Assembly (NCBI RefSeq): GCF_011250645.1
Contig: NZ_JAANNO010000012.1
Coordinates: 1-64,000 of the forward strand
Length of the DNA: 64,000 nt
From: Motilibacter aurantiacus
GTDB taxonomy: Bacteria > Actinomycetota > Actinomycetes > Motilibacterales > Motilibacteraceae
Direction: 5' to 3'
The translations under genes and the position numbers were made by a program. Position 1 is the first letter of the stretch; each line of letters starts with the position of its first letter. Positions 8,601-17,440 of the stretch are shown here, piece after piece. The notes under the pieces were generated by a model. The model was not told the DNA's origin and ran no database searches. It was given only the letters and a program-made list of their open reading frames with translations.

Positions 8601-9776
8601 ATGGACGGCGCGACCGAGCGCGGCATCGACCGTAGGAGCCTCATCCGGGCTGGAGGTGTCGGCGCCCTCGCCCTGGCCATGGGCACCGGCCTGGGGACCC
8701 CTGCCCAGGCGAAGACCGAGCGGGCGCCGAAGCGGCTGCGCTTCAACGCGGACGGTCGATTCAAGATCGTCCAGTTCAACGACACGCAGGACGACCACCG
8801 GACCGACCGCCGCACGCTCGAGCTGATGGGGCGCGTGCTCGACACCGAGCAGCCGGACCTGGTGGTCCTGGTCGGTGACAACATCAACGGCGGGCCGCGC
8901 ACCACCCTGGAGATGAAGCAGGCGCTCAACAACGTCATCCAGCAGATGGAGAGCCGGCAGATCCCGTGGGCCGCCACCTTCGGCAACCATGACGAGGACT
9001 CCACCGGGCGCACGGGCTTCGACGAGGCCGCACAGCTCGACTTCTTCCGCGGCTACCGCTGGAACGTCAACGACAAGGGCGCCCGCGACATCACCGGCAC
9101 CGGCAACATGAGCCTGCTGATCGACGACTCCGAGGGGAAGGCTCCCGCGTTCAACGTCTGGCTGCTCGACAGCGGCCGCTACGCCCCCGACACCATCGCG
9201 GGGCAGGACTTCGCCGGCTACCCCGACTGGGACTGGCTGCGCGGCGACCAGATCGGCTGGTACCTCGAGGAGTCGGCGCAGCTGGAGAAGCGCCAGGGCC
9301 GCAAGGTCCCCGGCCTCATGTTCCTGCACATCCCGCTGTGGGAGCACCGCTTCATGTGGTGGGCCTCGGTCGACAGCCGTACGGCCGCCGACCACCAGCG
9401 GGCGGTGCAGAAGCACTCCATCGTCGGGGAGCGCAACGAGGACGAGTGCCCCGGCCCGTTCAACTCCGGCATGTTCTCCGCGATCCAGCACCGTGGCGAC
9501 GTCAAGGGCGTCTTCTGCGGGCACGACCACGTCAACACCTACGTGGGCAACTACTACGGCGTGCTGCTCGGCTACGGCCCGGGGACCGGGTTCGGCACGT
9601 ACGGCCTCGGCGGCACCGACAACCACCGCCTTCGTGGAGCGCGGGTGTTCACCCTCGACCAGAACGTGGACGGCGTCCTCGTCGAGACGCACAACGTCTT
9701 CGCGAAGGACTTCGGGATCGACCTGACGAACAACGACCAGAGCGTCGACCCGCTCCCGCTCCCGCCCGGGCGCTGA
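8601..9776 (+). CDS. Tat-exported metallophosphoesterase
   Basis: 391 aa from ATG 8601, with GAGGAGAGGG upstream. The N terminus carries a twin-arginine signal (DRRSLIRAGG at 10-19, then a hydrophobic stretch and an AQA cleavage site near residue 37). The calcineurin-like metal motifs are in order: FND (61), VGDNINGG, FGNHDEDS, LHIPLWEH and CGHDH. This is the layout of the purple-acid-phosphatase-like Size1/DUF2-type phosphoesterases. It would fold in the cytoplasm with its metals and act outside on phosphate esters. Monocistronic: a strong hairpin follows. Confidence 0.9.
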   Translation: MDGATERGIDRRSLIRAGGVGALALAMGTGLGTPAQAKTERAPKRLRFNADGRFKIVQFNDTQDDHRTDRRTLELMGRVLDTEQPDLVVLVGDNINGGPRTTLEMKQALNNVIQQMESRQIPWAATFGNHDEDSTGRTGFDEAAQLDFFRGYRWNVNDKGARDITGTGNMSLLIDDSEGKAPAFNVWLLDSGRYAPDTIAGQDFAGYPDWDWLRGDQIGWYLEESAQLEKRQGRKVPGLMFLHIPLWEHRFMWWASVDSRTAADHQRAVQKHSIVGERNEDECPGPFNSGMFSAIQHRGDVKGVFCGHDHVNTYVGNYYGVLLGYGPGTGFGTYGLGGTDNHRLRGARVFTLDQNVDGVLVETHNVFAKDFGIDLTNNDQSVDPLPLPPGR

Positions 9777-9790
9777 GCGGGCCCTGGCCC

Positions 9791-9823
9791 GGACGGGGCG
9801 GCGGCGGTGCCGCTGCCCCGTCC
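9791..9823 (+). terminator. hairpin after the phosphoesterase gene
   Basis: Fifteen-base arms (GGACGGGGCGGCGGC and its near complement) with one mismatch and a three-base loop, 15 bases after the stop codon. Likely intrinsic terminator. Confidence 0.7.
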
Positions 9824-9928
9824 ACCTCAGCAACCGCACTTCCGTGTGGCGTATCTCACATGTGATCGATGCGCTCCCCACTGCACGGACCGCGCCACCA
9901 GGGCGCGGGCTTCGCAGGGGAGGAACAG

Positions 9929-10990
9929 ATGCGCAGCTCCAGGTCGAGGACCCTGGTCGGGCTCGTCACCGCAGCCGCGGCCGCGAGCGCGTTCGGGATC
10001 GGTGCCGGGCAGGCGTCGGCGGCGGACGGTGTCGGCAAGGGCGCAGCCGGCAAGGACGGGGTGTCGGCCATCGTCGTGGCCGACGCGGCAGAGCCCCCGG
10101 ACGAGGAGGCGCTGGGGGGCCGGGGCGTGGAGCCGCAGCCTGGTCAGCTCGCGGCGCTGACGACGATCCAGTCGCGCATCGCCGACTACGTCGCGAGGAA
10201 CGGCACGCGATACACGTTCGGCACGTACGAGGACCCGGAGACGGGGGCGATCGTCATCGACACGGACGCGCCCTCCGCAGTGGTCAACCAGGTGACGGGC
10301 GTGCGCACCGACCGCACCCTCAAGGGCCTCCAGGTCCAGACGAGGCAGGGCCGGATCGCCGACGCCTGGCACCGGCGGGACGACGTCCCGGCCTTCTACG
10401 GCGGCGGCGGCCTCTCCGCCGGCGGCGGCCTCTGCTCGACCGGTTACGCGGTGCAGAACGGCGTCGGCACGCGCTTCATGGTGACGGCCGGGCACTGCTA
10501 CGCCAACGGCACCGTGGTGCGCAACGAGTCCGGCTCGCAGGTGGTCGGCACGGTGACCGGCCGGGCGCTCGCCTCCCTGGGCTCCGGGGCGGTCGACATG
10601 GAGCTGCTGCAGGGCAGCTCCTACGCCGGTCGCGTCTTCACCGGTGGCGTCGTCAGCACGAGCAGCATCCCGGTCGTGTCGGCCGGCAGCGCCACTGTCG
10701 GCTACAGCGACTACTGCCACAGCGGCCGCACCACCGGGGAGCAGTGCGGCCACCGCGCCACGAGCGTGAACGCCCAGGTGTGCACCCAGACCGGCTGCAA
10801 GTCCCCCGTCATCGCGTACGTCGGCGGCGTGATCCAGCAGGGGGGTGACTCGGGCGGCGCCTTCTACGCCAAGGACAGCCGCGGCGCGTTCATCCGCGGC
10901 CACGTGATCGCGTCGAGCTCGACGACCGGCTACGTCGAGCGCTGGGACAAGGTGCAGAGCCGCTACGGCGTCAGCATCGTCACCGGCTGA
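9929..10990 (+). CDS. secreted trypsin-like (S1) serine protease with propeptide
   Basis: 353 aa from ATG 9929 (AGGGGAGGAA upstream). A Sec signal peptide covers about 1-32 (ending GQASA). A charged propeptide-like stretch of about 130 residues follows, then the chymotrypsin-fold domain. The catalytic triad is visible: His189 (VTAGHCYA), Asp223 (AVDMELL) and Ser308 (QGGDSGGAFY). Cysteines at 169 and 190, 263 and 273, 285 and 290 could form disulfides. Layout resembles the streptogrisin/alpha-lytic protease group of actinobacteria, where the propeptide guides folding and is then removed. A perfect 18-base hairpin ends the gene. Confidence 0.9.
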   Translation: MRSSRSRTLVGLVTAAAAASAFGIGAGQASAADGVGKGAAGKDGVSAIVVADAAEPPDEEALGGRGVEPQPGQLAALTTIQSRIADYVARNGTRYTFGTYEDPETGAIVIDTDAPSAVVNQVTGVRTDRTLKGLQVQTRQGRIADAWHRRDDVPAFYGGGGLSAGGGLCSTGYAVQNGVGTRFMVTAGHCYANGTVVRNESGSQVVGTVTGRALASLGSGAVDMELLQGSSYAGRVFTGGVVSTSSIPVVSAGSATVGYSDYCHSGRTTGEQCGHRATSVNAQVCTQTGCKSPVIAYVGGVIQQGGDSGGAFYAKDSRGAFIRGHVIASSSTTGYVERWDKVQSRYGVSIVTG

Positions 10991-11010
10991 CGGCCGCGCC
11001 TCCGGTACAG

Positions 11011-11058
11011 CTCGAGCCCTGCCGCACGCGCCACCCGCGCCGTGCGGCAGGGCTCGAG
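11011..11058. terminator. perfect 18-bp hairpin between convergent genes
   Basis: Arms CTCGAGCCCTGCCGCACG (11011-11028) and its exact complement (11041-11058) around a 12-base loop. It sits between the stop codons of the protease gene (+) and the lipoprotein gene (-) and probably ends both. Confidence 0.8.
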
Positions 11059-11077
11059 CGCGTCGGCGAACCGCCGG

Positions 11078-11683
11078 TCAGGACAGCTCGACCGGCCACG
11101 GCCCGCCGACGAGGACGGCCTGCCCCCCGGCCAGGTCGTCGACCAGCACCCGTGCATGGATCTCGTACGCCCCCGGCACGAGCGTCCGCCCTGCGGCCGG
11201 GTCGCAGGGCACGAGCACCACGCTGGCCGACAGCTCCTCCACGCGCCCGGGGACGAGGCGTACCCGCTCGCCGACCGAGTCCTGCGGCAGCGGCTCGGTG
11301 ACGATCCGCCCGCCCCGCACGAGGACCACCTCGGCGCTCGACCCGACGACGGCGTCGACTGCGGCAGCCGACGAGCTGATCCGCACGCTTCCTGCGAGGG
11401 CACGCTCCCCCGGGCCGACGCTCTCGGGGAACACGCCGTCCAGCACGAGCGGGCCGCCGGATGCCGGCGGGGCCGGCGCGCCGCACGCCAGCCCGGCGAG
11501 GCCCGCGCCGTTGACCGCGGGCGGGGCCGCGGGCCCGGTAACCGCGGCATCGGGCGCTGCCGCCTCGCCGGCGGGGGCCGGCACCCCGTCGGGCTCCTGC
11601 CCGCACGCCGCCGTCCCCACGAGGGGCAGGAGGAGGAGCAGCGCCGCTGGGGCGGAGCGGTGAAGGGCCTGGTGCGCGGTCAT
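11078..11683 (-). CDS. putative lipoprotein of unknown function
   Basis: 201 aa from ATG 11683. The N terminus is a lipoprotein signal: basic start, LLLLLPLV core and a lipobox ending TAAC with Cys27. A Pro/Ala-rich linker follows, then a beta-rich domain from about residue 70 containing PLVLDGVFPESVGPGE and a final PGAYEIHARVLVDD segment that looks like an immunoglobulin-like fold. Two further cysteines (CGAP and LVPCDP) may pair. No family recognised. Divergent from the HemK2-like gene. Confidence 0.7.
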   Translation of the reverse strand: MTAHQALHRSAPAALLLLLPLVGTAACGQEPDGVPAPAGEAAAPDAAVTGPAAPPAVNGAGLAGLACGAPAPPASGGPLVLDGVFPESVGPGERALAGSVRISSSAAAVDAVVGSSAEVVLVRGGRIVTEPLPQDSVGERVRLVPGRVEELSASVVLVPCDPAAGRTLVPGAYEIHARVLVDDLAGGQAVLVGGPWPVELS

Positions 11684-11876
11684 GCGGGCCTCCTCGGGAG
11701 GGCTGTCCCCCTTGGACGCCGCCGGGCACCTGCCCGTTCCGCGCGGGCCCTGCTCCGGGCCCGGCGCCACTCGGCAGCAAGATCCAGAGTGACGGGCCGA
11801 CGCGTACGTGATCGGGTGGGCGGGCAGGAAGCTCCCGGCGAGCGCAAACCGACCGGAGCCAGGAGACTGTCGAATC

Positions 11877-12614
11877 GTGAAATTGCTACGCCTTCCGGGC
11901 ACCTACCGAGCACAGGGCGACACCCAGCTCCTCGCGGAGACCCTGCGTCGCAGAGACCTCGCTGCCGGACGGCGCGTTCTCGACGTCGGCACCGGTGGAG
12001 GGGCGCTCGCGCTCGCCGCAGCCCGGGCCGGCGCCAGCGACGTGACCGCCGTCGACCTGTCCCTGCGCTCGGTCCTGACGGCCCGGCTCAACAGCCGCGT
12101 GAACCGCACACCCATCACGGTCCGGCAGGGCGACCTCTTCGCGCCGGTCCGCGGGGAGCGCTTCGGCCTCGTCCTCGCCAACCCGCCGTACGTCCCCGCG
12201 GCGAGCGAGCAGCTGCCCCGCCACCGCCGGGGACGGTGCTGGGACGCCGGCCGGGACGGCCGCGCCGTCCTGGACCGGATCTGCGCCGGGGTGCCGGACG
12301 TGCTCGCCGAGGACGGGGTGCTCCTGCTGACGCACTCGGTGCTCGCCGACGAGCAGCTGACCCTCGACCGGCTCGCCGCGGCGGGGCTCACCGCGGCCGT
12401 GGTCGAGCGGGCGCTCGAGCCGTTCGGCCCGGTGATGCGCCAGCGGGCGGCGATGCTGGAGGCACGGGGGCTTCTCGAGCCGGGCCAGGAGTCCGAGGAG
12501 CTCGTCGTCATCGAGGCCCGCCGTGCGGCGCCCGCCGTGCTCGAGGTGGACCTGCGCCGCCGGGTGGAGGACGAGACCGCGGACGGCCGCATCGGGGCCG
12601 AGCGTGCCGCCTGA
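11877..12614 (+). CDS. HemK2/MTQ2-like protein methyltransferase
   Basis: 245 aa, GTG start at 11877 with CAGGAGA upstream. SAM motif I is RVLDVGTGGGALALA (33-47); the amide-methylating NPPY motif is at 102-105, as in PrmC and N6-adenine or N5-glutamine methyltransferases. There is no N-terminal PrmC domain, so it matches the shorter HemK2/MTQ2 type, which modifies a glutamine in a protein. The last ten bases overlap the start of the CDGSH gene, which in turn overlaps the diiron gene, so the three are translationally coupled. The natural target is unknown in bacteria; the partner genes suggest a link to iron or redox biology. Confidence 0.85.
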   Translation: MKLLRLPGTYRAQGDTQLLAETLRRRDLAAGRRVLDVGTGGGALALAAARAGASDVTAVDLSLRSVLTARLNSRVNRTPITVRQGDLFAPVRGERFGLVLANPPYVPAASEQLPRHRRGRCWDAGRDGRAVLDRICAGVPDVLAEDGVLLLTHSVLADEQLTLDRLAAAGLTAAVVERALEPFGPVMRQRAAMLEARGLLEPGQESEELVVIEARRAAPAVLEVDLRRRVEDETADGRIGAERAA

Positions 12615-12816
12615 CGCGCAGCACCGGGTGGTGATCACCCCGGAGGGCCCGATCCTCGTGGACGGGCCGGTCGAGGTCGAGCTCCCCGACGGCCGGCGGG
12701 CGGTCTCCGAGCGCCCGGTGACCGCGCTCTGCGTCTGCGGCAACAGCCGCCGCTACCCCTTCTGCGACACGAGCCACCGCCGCCGTGTCCGCTCCGCTGC
12801 CGAGGAGGAACGTTGA
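12604..12816 (+). CDS. CDGSH-type iron-sulfur protein
   Basis: 70 aa, GTG start at 12604 inside the end of the methyltransferase gene. The 2Fe-2S signature of the CDGSH (mitoNEET) family is present: Cys43-x-Cys45-x2-Ser-x3-Pro-Phe-Cys54-Asp-x-Ser-His58. The usual Gly after Asp is Thr here. Three Cys and one His bind the cluster, a redox and pH-sensitive centre. Only one motif is seen, so the protein probably dimerises. Its TGA stop overlaps the TTG start of the diiron gene, which is a strong hint that the two proteins act together, for instance as electron donor and oxygenase. Confidence 0.88.
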   Translation: MPPDAQHRVVITPEGPILVDGPVEVELPDGRRAVSERPVTALCVCGNSRRYPFCDTSHRRRVRSAAEEER

Positions 12817-13826
12817 CCACCCCCACCGCGACCGCGCCGTCGACGGCGCCGGCGCTCCCCGCCGCACGGGGGCCGCTCTCGTCCGCGGTGGTGCGAGCCC
12901 TGCACGGCGAGGCGCTCCCCGCCGATCTCGACGTCGCCGGTGCCGACCCCTTGGGCGCCGACCTGCAGCTCGCGCTCTACATCTGCTACGAGCTGCACTA
13001 CCGGGGGTTCGACGGGGTCGACGACGACCTGGAGTGGGACCCGGCGCTCCTCGGGCTTCGCCGCCGGCTGGAGGAGGCGTTCCTCGCCGCTCTGCGCGCC
13101 CTGGTGCCGGGCGGAGGCGACGTGGCCGCAGAGATCGAGCCGTTGCTGGTCGAGCACGTGGACGCACCGGGCGTCTCCCGCCACCTGCGCCGGCGGGGTG
13201 AGCTCTGGCAGTTCCGCGAGTACATCGCGCTGCGCTCGCTCTACCACCTCAAGGAGGCGGACCCGCAGGCGTGGGTCATCCCGCGGCTCGAGGGCGAGGC
13301 GAAGGCCGCGCTCGTGTCGGTCGAGCACGACGAGTACGGCGCCGGACGCGGCGAGCGGATGCACGCCCGGCTCTTCGCCGACATGATGCTCGAGCTGGGG
13401 CTCACGGATCGCTACGGCGCCTACGTCGGCGTCGCGCCCGCACCTGTCATCGCCGAAGTCAACTTCATGTCCCTGTGCGGGCTGCGCCGCTCGCTGCGGG
13501 GGGCGCTCGTCGGCCAGTTCGCCGTCGTCGAGCTGACCTCCTCGCCCGGGTCCGACCGGCTCGTGCGCGCCGCCGAGCGGCTGGGCTGCGGCCCGGCGAC
13601 CGTGGCGTTCTACGCCGAGCACGTGGAGGCGGACGCGGTGCACGAGCAGGTCGTGCGGCACGGCATCATCGCGCCGCTCGTCGCCGGCGACCCGGAGATG
13701 GCCACGGCGGTCGTGTTCGGGATGCAGGCGGCCAACCTGCTGGACGAGCGGCTCTCCGCCCACGTCCTCGCCTCGTGGGAGCGCGGGCGCTCGGCGCTCG
13801 TCGGCCCGCTCGAGGACGCCGCCTAG
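12813..13826 (+). CDS. iron-containing redox enzyme (haem-oxygenase-like diiron family)
   Basis: 337 aa, TTG start at 12813 preceded by GAGGAGGAA. Mostly helical, with the sequence style of the iron-containing redox enzyme family of haem-oxygenase-like diiron oxidases/oxygenases. Candidate iron ligands in helices: Glu136/His145 (EYIALRSLYH), Glu171-His172-Asp173-Glu174, His184, and His270/Asp274/His277 (EHVEADAVH). This assignment of ligands is inference. A disordered Pro/Ala-rich N terminus of about 20 residues precedes the fold. Known relatives (UndA, SznF, BesC) use O2 and two irons to cleave or hydroxylate small molecules. The coupled CDGSH protein is a likely electron partner. A perfect hairpin follows. 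Confidence 0.82.
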   Translation: MTTPTATAPSTAPALPAARGPLSSAVVRALHGEALPADLDVAGADPLGADLQLALYICYELHYRGFDGVDDDLEWDPALLGLRRRLEEAFLAALRALVPGGGDVAAEIEPLLVEHVDAPGVSRHLRRRGELWQFREYIALRSLYHLKEADPQAWVIPRLEGEAKAALVSVEHDEYGAGRGERMHARLFADMMLELGLTDRYGAYVGVAPAPVIAEVNFMSLCGLRRSLRGALVGQFAVVELTSSPGSDRLVRAAERLGCGPATVAFYAEHVEADAVHEQVVRHGIIAPLVAGDPEMATAVVFGMQAANLLDERLSAHVLASWERGRSALVGPLEDAA

Positions 13827-13847
13827 CCCGGCGGCCGGCTCACGACG

Positions 13848-13883
13848 AGCACCTCCGACCCGCGCGCGGGGGTCGGAGGTGCT
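13848..13883. terminator. perfect 14-bp hairpin between convergent genes
   Basis: Arms AGCACCTCCGACCC and its exact complement around an eight-base GC loop, between the diiron gene (+) and the cold-shock gene (-). Probably bidirectional. Confidence 0.75.
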
Positions 13884-13919
13884 GATGCGCCTGAGCCGCC
13901 GGCTCGGCGGGGGACGGCC

Positions 13920-14843
13920 TCAGTCCACCGGCCGCACGTCCACCGCCTGCAGCCCCCGCTCGCCCGTCGTCCGCCCGAACTCCACCCGCTGGCCCTCGTC
14001 GAGGGAACGGTATCCGGACGCGTCGTCGATCTCGGAGAAGTGGACGAACACGTCCTCGCCGCCGTCGTCGGGCGTGATGAAGCCGAAGCCCTTCTGGCCG
14101 TTGAACCACTGGACCGTGCCCTGCACCAGGCCCCCGGGCACGTCGTCGGCGGGGTTGCGCTCCACCGGGCGCCGCGGCTCCCGGGTGCGCCCCGGCCCGG
14201 CGTCCCGGTCCCCCCGCCAGCTGCGGTCGTCGTCGCGCCGGTCGCGGCGAGCGGGACGCTCGTCCAGCACGCCGACGTCCTCGGCCTGCAGGCCGCGCTC
14301 CCCCTCGGTCACGACGAACTCGACCCGCTGGCCCTCCTCCAGGGAACGGAAGCCGCCGCTGCGGATCGCGGAGAAGTGCACGAACACGTCGTCGGGGGTG
14401 ATGAACCCGTAGCCCTTGTCCCCGTCGAACCAGTGGACGGTCCCCGTCACCAACCCGCCGCCCCGACGTCCGCCGGCCGGCCCCCGGCCACGGCCGTGGT
14501 CGTCGCGGGAGTCTCGGCGCGGCTGGTCCCGGTAGTCCCGGCGGGAGGAGTCACGCGCGTCCCGGGAGTCGCGACGCGGCTCGTCGCGGTATCCCCCACG
14601 GCTCTCCGGGCGGCTGTCGGTGCGGTTCGTCGGGCGCCCGCCCTGGGCGCGGACGTTCGAGGCGTGCAACCCGCGGTCAGTGGGGGCTGCGTCGAACTCG
14701 ACGCGCTGGCCCTCGTCGAGGGTCCGGAAGCCCCCCTCGTCCGCGATGGCGGAGAAGTGCACGAACACGTCCTCCCCGCCGTCGTCCGGGGTGATGAAAC
14801 CGAAGCCCTTCTCCGCGTTGAACCAGCGCACGCTGCCCTGCAT
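13920..14843 (-). CDS. protein with three tandem cold-shock domains
   Basis: 307 aa from ATG 14843 (AAGAGGG upstream). Three full cold-shock domains: 1-67, 131-193 and 239-307. Each has the RNA-binding RNP1 (KGFGFI or KGYGFI) and RNP2 (VFVHF) motifs. The linkers are disordered and highly charged: 68-130 is rich in RDSRD/RDYRD and ends in RGRG/GGRRGGG; 194-238 is Arg/Asp-rich. The middle domain lacks the four-residue GGED insert between RNP1 and RNP2. Bacterial cold-shock proteins are normally single-domain (about 67 aa), so this looks like duplication of a Csp with RGG-like linkers, giving a multivalent RNA-binding protein. Likely an RNA chaperone; the long upstream region could hold a regulated leader. 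Confidence 0.9.
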   Translation of the reverse strand: MQGSVRWFNAEKGFGFITPDDGGEDVFVHFSAIADEGGFRTLDEGQRVEFDAAPTDRGLHASNVRAQGGRPTNRTDSRPESRGGYRDEPRRDSRDARDSSRRDYRDQPRRDSRDDHGRGRGPAGGRRGGGLVTGTVHWFDGDKGYGFITPDDVFVHFSAIRSGGFRSLEEGQRVEFVVTEGERGLQAEDVGVLDERPARRDRRDDDRSWRGDRDAGPGRTREPRRPVERNPADDVPGGLVQGTVQWFNGQKGFGFITPDDGGEDVFVHFSEIDDASGYRSLDEGQRVEFGRTTGERGLQAVDVRPVD

Positions 14844-15236
14844 CCCACAACCCTCTTCCACCAGCCGGCCCGCCGCAGCGGGTTCGTTCCCTCCCACCTT
14901 CGCAGGCTCGCCGAGGCGGCCTCGCGTGGGGTGACGCCGCCCTGAGCCTTCCCCGGACGAGGCACGGGCATCCTGGCAACCCCCTTTCAGCCGCCGCGCG
15001 CGACCGGCACCGCGGATCGGCCCGTGTATCAGGACGGCTCCCACCCCTATCGGGAACAAAGCGCGGGTACGGCGGTGTTCAACCATTGCCTCCCCGAACG
15101 GGCGCGCAGCGCGACCGGGTGATGGCAGTTCAGTGATCTTGCTTGCCCGGGCACCGTTCGCCGGTGATACTTCGCGGGCCGCAGAACTATCGTCGTGGCG
15201 CACCCAAAGACGGGCGCGGATCGAGAGGTAATGCTC
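14844..15236. other. divergent intergenic region, cold-shock gene / multicopper oxidase
   Basis: 393 bases with no convincing gene. It carries the divergent promoters. The part at 15000-15150 is less GC-rich than its surroundings (for example the GTTCAACCATTGCC and CAGTTCAGTGATCTTGCTTG tracts), consistent with promoter DNA. No copper-regulator palindrome was recognised. The left part could be a 5' leader of the cold-shock message. Confidence 0.5.
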
Positions 15237-16709
15237 ATGGGCGAGCACAAAGCTGACCGGCTCCCGATGTCCCGACGCGCCCTGCTGGGCCTCGGCGTCG
15301 CGTCCGCGGCGACCTGGCTGCTGACCGACCCGTTCGCACCCGAGGTCGAGGCGGCGGTCACCAACCCCCTCACCCAGCCCGAGGTCCTCACGAGCGCGGA
15401 CGGCCTGCTCGAGGTCACTCTCGTCTGCCAGAAGGTCCAGACGATCGTGGCCGGCAAGGTGGTGACGGCCTACACCTACAACGGGAAGGTGCCCGGCCCC
15501 ACCCTCGTCGTGCACCCCGGCGACAAGCTCCGGATCAGGCTCGTCAACCAGCTCGACGAGACCACCAACCTGCACACCCACGGCCTCCACATCTCTCCGG
15601 AGGGGCGCGCGGACAACGTCCTGCTGCACATCGGCCCCGGCGAGACGTTCGACTTCGAGTTCGACATCCCCGAGGACCACTTCTGCGGGCTCAACTGGTA
15701 CCACCCGCACCCGCACGGCAACGGCGTGCTCCAACTGTTCGGCGGCATGGCCGGCGCGATCATCGTGCGCGACCGCGCCGAGGAGAACGCGCTGACCAAG
15801 CGCATCCCCGAGCGGGTCCTGGTGCTGCAGAGCCCCGAGTTCGACGCGACGGGGGCCCTCGTCCCCTTCACCGCGACCCTGGTCCGGCAGACGGTCGCAC
15901 ACGTCAACGGCCAGCGGGTTCCCACGATCGAGATGTCCACCGGGCAGACCGAGCGCTGGCGCATCGTCAACGCCTCCCCGGACCCGGCCTTCCACCTGCA
16001 GCTCGAGGGCCACTCGATGATCCAGGTCGGTGCCGACGGCCACCCGTTCGCGAAGCCCGTGCCCATCGAGCGGCTCTCGCTCACGCCGGGCCAGCGGGCC
16101 GACGTCCTCGTCAAGGCGGCGGCACCGGGCAGCTACCGGTTCCGCGCCCTGCCCTACAACATGGGCGCCGGCTTCTTCACCCCCGACCACGACGTGGCCA
16201 CGATCGTCACCCGGCGGGACAAGATCGTGCTTCCCGGCAGCACGACGCCCTTCTACCGGCCCTTCGAGGACCTGCGGCGGCGCCCCGTGGACAAGAAGCG
16301 CGAGATCGTCTTCTCCATGACCGGCGGCTTCACGATCAACGGCAAGGTCTTCGACCCGAGCCGCTGCGACCTCACCCTCGAGCTCGACACGGTCGAGGAG
16401 TGGACGGTGGTGAACAACAGCGTCCTGCTGCACCCGTTCCACATCCACGTCAACCCGTTCCAGCTCACCCACGTCAACGGCCAGCCGGTCGAGCGGCAGA
16501 GCTACGAGGACACCTACCCGGTGACGCCGAACGGCGGCAGCATCACGTTCCGCATGCCGATCCGCGACTTCGTCGGACGGTCCGTCTTCCACTGCCACAT
16601 CGTGCTCCACAGCGACCTGGGCATGATGGCGACCTTCGACATCGTCCCCAAGGGCGGCTCGGCGGCGGACATCCCCGCCCCGCACACGCAGCACGACCAC
16701 ACGACCTGA
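15237..16709 (+). CDS. Tat-exported multicopper oxidase
   Basis: 490 aa. ATG 15237 is chosen because GAGAGG lies eight bases upstream; GTG 15195 and ATG 15231 are in the same frame but less well placed. Tat signal [10 protein letters not shown] with a hydrophobic core follows about ten residues in. All four copper motifs are present: [26 protein letters not shown] and [13 protein letters not shown], giving the type 1 and trinuclear copper sites. The three-cupredoxin layout and length match laccase/CueO-type oxidases that oxidise phenols, metals or Cu(I) outside the membrane. No methionine-rich CueO insert is seen, so a copper-tolerance role is not specifically supported. Confidence 0.93.
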   Translation: MGEHKADRLPMSRRALLGLGVASAATWLLTDPFAPEVEAAVTNPLTQPEVLTSADGLLEVTLVCQKVQTIVAGKVVTAYTYNGKVPGPTLVVHPGDKLRIRLVNQLDETTNLHTHGLHISPEGRADNVLLHIGPGETFDFEFDIPEDHFCGLNWYHPHPHGNGVLQLFGGMAGAIIVRDRAEENALTKRIPERVLVLQSPEFDATGALVPFTATLVRQTVAHVNGQRVPTIEMSTGQTERWRIVNASPDPAFHLQLEGHSMIQVGADGHPFAKPVPIERLSLTPGQRADVLVKAAAPGSYRFRALPYNMGAGFFTPDHDVATIVTRRDKIVLPGSTTPFYRPFEDLRRRPVDKKREIVFSMTGGFTINGKVFDPSRCDLTLELDTVEEWTVVNNSVLLHPFHIHVNPFQLTHVNGQPVERQSYEDTYPVTPNGGSITFRMPIRDFVGRSVFHCHIVLHSDLGMMATFDIVPKGGSAADIPAPHTQHDHTT

Positions 16710-16723
16710 CCGGAGCGAGGGCC

Positions 16724-17359
16724 ATGCCCGCCACCCTTCCGCCCGGCCGGGAACTGGCCGGCCCGCGACTGCGGATGCTGCCGCTGTCCGAAGCCGACCT
16801 CCCGGAGGTCGGAGCGCTGCTCGCCGACCCCGAGGTCTACGCCTCCGGCTACGTCATGCACCGGCGCCCAGCGTCCGCGGCCGACGGCGTGGTGCTGGCG
16901 CGCGAGCGGTTCCTGGCCGGCCAGCGCGAGCTCGACGGCCGCGGCAGCGGCCGGTTGGCGTACGCGATCCGGCTCGCCGACGACGGCCCGCTCGGGCCGA
17001 GGGGTGAGCTCGTCGGGACCAGCTCGCTGCTGGAGCCGCACGTGACGAACGAGAGCATCCACGTGGGCTCGACCCTCTACGGCCGGCGCTGGTGGGGCAC
17101 GCAGGTCAACCCCGAGGCCAAGCTCCTGCTGCTCGCCCACTGCTTCGAGGACTGCGGCTACGGCCGGGTGAAGATCCAGACCGACGCCCTGAACACCCGC
17201 TCCCAGGCGGCCATCGCGAAGCTCGGCGCGGTCCGGGAGGGACTGCTCCGGCGGGACATGCGCCGGGAGGACGGGACGTTCCGCGACACCGTCGTGTTCA
17301 GCGTTCTCGCCGGGGAGTGGCCCGCCGTGAAGGCCGGGCTGGAGGCCCGGGCGCGCTGA
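16724..17359 (+). CDS. GNAT-family N-acetyltransferase (RimJ/RimL-like)
   Basis: 211 aa from ATG 16724, with GGAGCGAGG upstream, 14 bases after the oxidase stop, so probably co-transcribed. Pattern of a RimJ/RimL-type acetyltransferase: N-terminal [15 protein letters not shown], then [66 protein letters not shown]. The N-R-S-Q-A-A-I-x-K-L-G segment is the classic acetyl-CoA arm. The substrate may be a ribosomal protein, a peptide or a small amine; unknown. Confidence 0.85.
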   Translation: MPATLPPGRELAGPRLRMLPLSEADLPEVGALLADPEVYASGYVMHRRPASAADGVVLARERFLAGQRELDGRGSGRLAYAIRLADDGPLGPRGELVGTSSLLEPHVTNESIHVGSTLYGRRWWGTQVNPEAKLLLLAHCFEDCGYGRVKIQTDALNTRSQAAIAKLGAVREGLLRRDMRREDGTFRDTVVFSVLAGEWPAVKAGLEARAR

Positions 17360-17440
17360 CCGAGTGCGGCGCCGCGCGGGCAGGGCGGCGGGAGCCGTCC
17401 TCCCCAGGACGCCGTGCGCCGGCCGGCGGATGCGGCCTTC

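Noticed and set aside
14844-16700. Long minus-strand frame upstream of the triple cold-shock gene
   Set aside because: It is the antisense shadow of the multicopper oxidase gene; the cold-shock domain begins at ATG 14843 with its own ribosome-binding site.
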